Assembly: GCA_900313185.1 (NCBI GenBank)
Contig: OMQI01000010.1
Location: forward strand, 1 to 6,550
Direction: 5' to 3'
Length of the DNA: 6,550 bases
From: an uncultured Rhodospirillaceae bacterium
GTDB taxonomy: Bacteria > Pseudomonadota > Alphaproteobacteria > RF32 > CAG-239
Shown: piece by piece, positions 5,050 to 6,550 of the stretch
How the letters are laid out: the number at the start of each line of letters is the position of its first letter
Numbering within the stretch: the first letter of the stretch is position 1
Made by a program: the position numbers and the translations under genes
The notes under the pieces: model-generated
What the model was told of the DNA's origin: nothing
The model's input: only the letters and a program-made list of their open reading frames with translations
The model's database searches: none

Positions 5050-6550
5050 ATGGCCTTTAACGTTAATTTTTCCAAGCGTAATAATGAAAACTTCTATCTG
5101 CCGGGGCAGGAGATTAAGATTGCTCGCGGCACGATTTCTTCGAAAAGTTATACCACCGAAAGCGATAATGTTATGACTTGTCGCAGTCGTACGATTGTGG
5201 CTTTATGTTGCTTTGCTTTGGCTTATTTGGTTTTGGGAATCCGTGTAAGTTATGTTTGTTTGGGAAATGGTATAAATATTGATACGGCAATATCCGAATC
5301 GGCAGATGCGGATATTTTTCGTTTCAAAAATCCGGTAAAAAGAGCCGATATTTTGGATCGTAACGGCGAAATTATTGCCACGTCTTTGCCTACGGTCAAT
5401 TTGTATGCAAACACCAAACAAATAAAGAATCCTCAGGATGTTGCCGAAAAATTGAATTATGTGTTTCCGGAAGTGCCGTATGAAGTGTTTGAAAAAAAAT
5501 TAAGTCGTCGAGGTGCTTTTATTTATTTGAAGCGCAATCTTTCTCCGGCACAACAGATGCAAGTTAATAATTTGGGTATTCCGGGGTTGGAATTTGAAAA
5601 TTGCGAAACTCGTATTTATCCGCACAAAAATTTATTTGCACACGTTTTGGGAAAAACCAATGTGGATAATGAAGGTATATCCGGATTGGAAAAATATATG
5701 AATGAACGTCTTACCACTTCAACCAAACCATTGCATTTGACGGTTGATTTAGGTATTCAAAACAAAATCCGAGATGAACTTTTGGCCGGTGTTAAACAAT
5801 TCAATGCCGAGGGTGCCGCTGCCATTTTGATGAACGTGAAAAACGGACAGGTGGTGGCGTTAACGTCGGTTCCAGATTTCAATCCGAATGAAAATGTGGA
5901 AGTTGCCGAAAGACCGATGTTCAATTTTGCCACTAAAGGTATTTATGAGGCCGGTTCCGTGTTTAAGGTATTCAATACGGCTTTGAGTTTGGAAAGCGGA
6001 AAAGTAAAAGTAACCGACAGATTTGATACATCGCATCCGGTGCACTATGGTCGTCTGCGGGTAACCGATCCGCACGGTTCACACGGTCGTTTGACGCCGG
6101 AAGATATTTTGGTGGAGTCGTCAAATATCGGCTCTTCTCTGGAAATTTCTTTAGTCGGTAAAAAGTTTCAGCGCAAATTTTTGCAAAGTATAAATATGGA
6201 TAAGGCATTGGAAGAATTTGAACTTCCGGAAATTGCCAAACCGCAATTTTTGAGTGAAAAACGTTGGGGTGAAGTTTCAATGGTGACCATCAGTTACGGC
6301 TATGGTATTTCCTCAACTCCGTTGCATATAATTTCTGCATTTTCGGCGGTCGTGAACGGGGGATTGTATCGTCAACCGACTTTGTTGGAAGATTCGAAAC
6401 ATAAAGCGAGAAGAGTCGTTTCAGAACAAACTTCCGAGTCTATGCGTTCATTGTTGCGTGCCGTAGTGGTGAGAGGAACCGGTAAGCGTGCCAATGTGGA
6501 AGGTTATCAGGTAATCGGAAAGACAGGAACTGCGGATAAGTTGGAAAATG
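5050..6550 (+). CDS. ftsI: Peptidoglycan D,D-transpeptidase FtsI (PBP3), 3' end cut off
   Basis: FtsI is the class B penicillin-binding protein that cross-links septal peptidoglycan, working with FtsW. The frame is open from ATG 5050 to the window edge (500 codons and one base), so the end is missing by truncation of the window. The order is: cytoplasmic tail of about 47 residues, membrane helix about 48-68, pedestal domain starting R98-A-D-I-L-D-R-N-G, conserved YPHKNLFAHVLG (190-201) and GLE (212-214), then the transpeptidase domain from about 254. All three active-site motifs are present: S303-V-F-K306 (nucleophile S303), S357-S-N359 and K491-T-G493. YGYGIS (416-421) precedes the last motif as expected. 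The start lies 1 nt after the ftsL stop with only a weak AAGAAG upstream, so translation is probably coupled to ftsL. Typical family length is about 550-600 residues. Confidence 0.97.
   Translation, partial: MAFNVNFSKRNNENFYLPGQEIKIARGTISSKSYTTESDNVMTCRSRTIVALCCFALAYLVLGIRVSYVCLGNGINIDTAISESADADIFRFKNPVKRADILDRNGEIIATSLPTVNLYANTKQIKNPQDVAEKLNYVFPEVPYEVFEKKLSRRGAFIYLKRNLSPAQQMQVNNLGIPGLEFENCETRIYPHKNLFAHVLGKTNVDNEGISGLEKYMNERLTTSTKPLHLTVDLGIQNKIRDELLAGVKQFNAEGAAAILMNVKNGQVVALTSVPDFNPNENVEVAERPMFNFATKGIYEAGSVFKVFNTALSLESGKVKVTDRFDTSHPVHYGRLRVTDPHGSHGRLTPEDILVESSNIGSSLEISLVGKKFQRKFLQSINMDKALEEFELPEIAKPQFLSEKRWGEVSMVTISYGYGISSTPLHIISAFSAVVNGGLYRQPTLLEDSKHKARRVVSEQTSESMRSLLRAVVVRGTGKRANVEGYQVIGKTGTADKLEN

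Overview
The window comes from an AT-rich bacterium that is most likely an alphaproteobacterium. It holds the 5' end of a division and cell wall (dcw) cluster, preceded by one large gene I cannot assign. The alphaproteobacterial placement rests on protein character: MraZ has a 'NKVD-x-KGRVS-x-P' N-terminus, RsmH has 'DIGVSSMQLD', and FtsL has a 'EW-x-x-x-N-x-P-x-RL-x-x-LA' region, all as I recall them from that class. The low GC and A-tract-rich intergenic DNA suggest an uncultured, perhaps host-associated lineage. This is inference; no rRNA or other marker gene is present.

Layout: (1) Positions 1-105 hold a sigma70-like promoter and a good Shine-Dalgarno site. (2) Positions 106-3018 encode a 970-residue protein of unknown function. 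It has an N-terminal tandem repeat, a VEKx tetrapeptide run, three hydrophobic Gly/Ala-rich segments, a Lys/Ala-rich linker and a large soluble C-terminal part. A strong intrinsic terminator at 3036-3068 closes it as a single-gene transcription unit. (3) Positions 3069-3291 are a very AT-rich regulatory region with a 17-bp palindrome, a pair of 8-bp repeats two helical turns apart, and four 10-bp-phased CCCAT/ACCAT boxes that match MraZ operator repeats read on the minus strand. A candidate extended -10 promoter lies inside those boxes. (4) Positions 3292-6550 carry mraZ, rsmH (mraW), ftsL and ftsI in the canonical order. They are packed with a 1-nt overlap, a 6-nt gap and a 1-nt gap; ftsI runs off the end of the window.

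The dcw genes work together as usual. MraZ is a DNA-binding regulator of its own operon, RsmH methylates 16S rRNA, and FtsL and FtsI belong to the divisome that builds septal peptidoglycan. The least explained item is the 970-residue gene, and the clearest regulatory signal is the phased operator array in front of mraZ. I found no RNA gene, mobile element or CRISPR array. Nothing here clearly amounts to a new multi-gene system.
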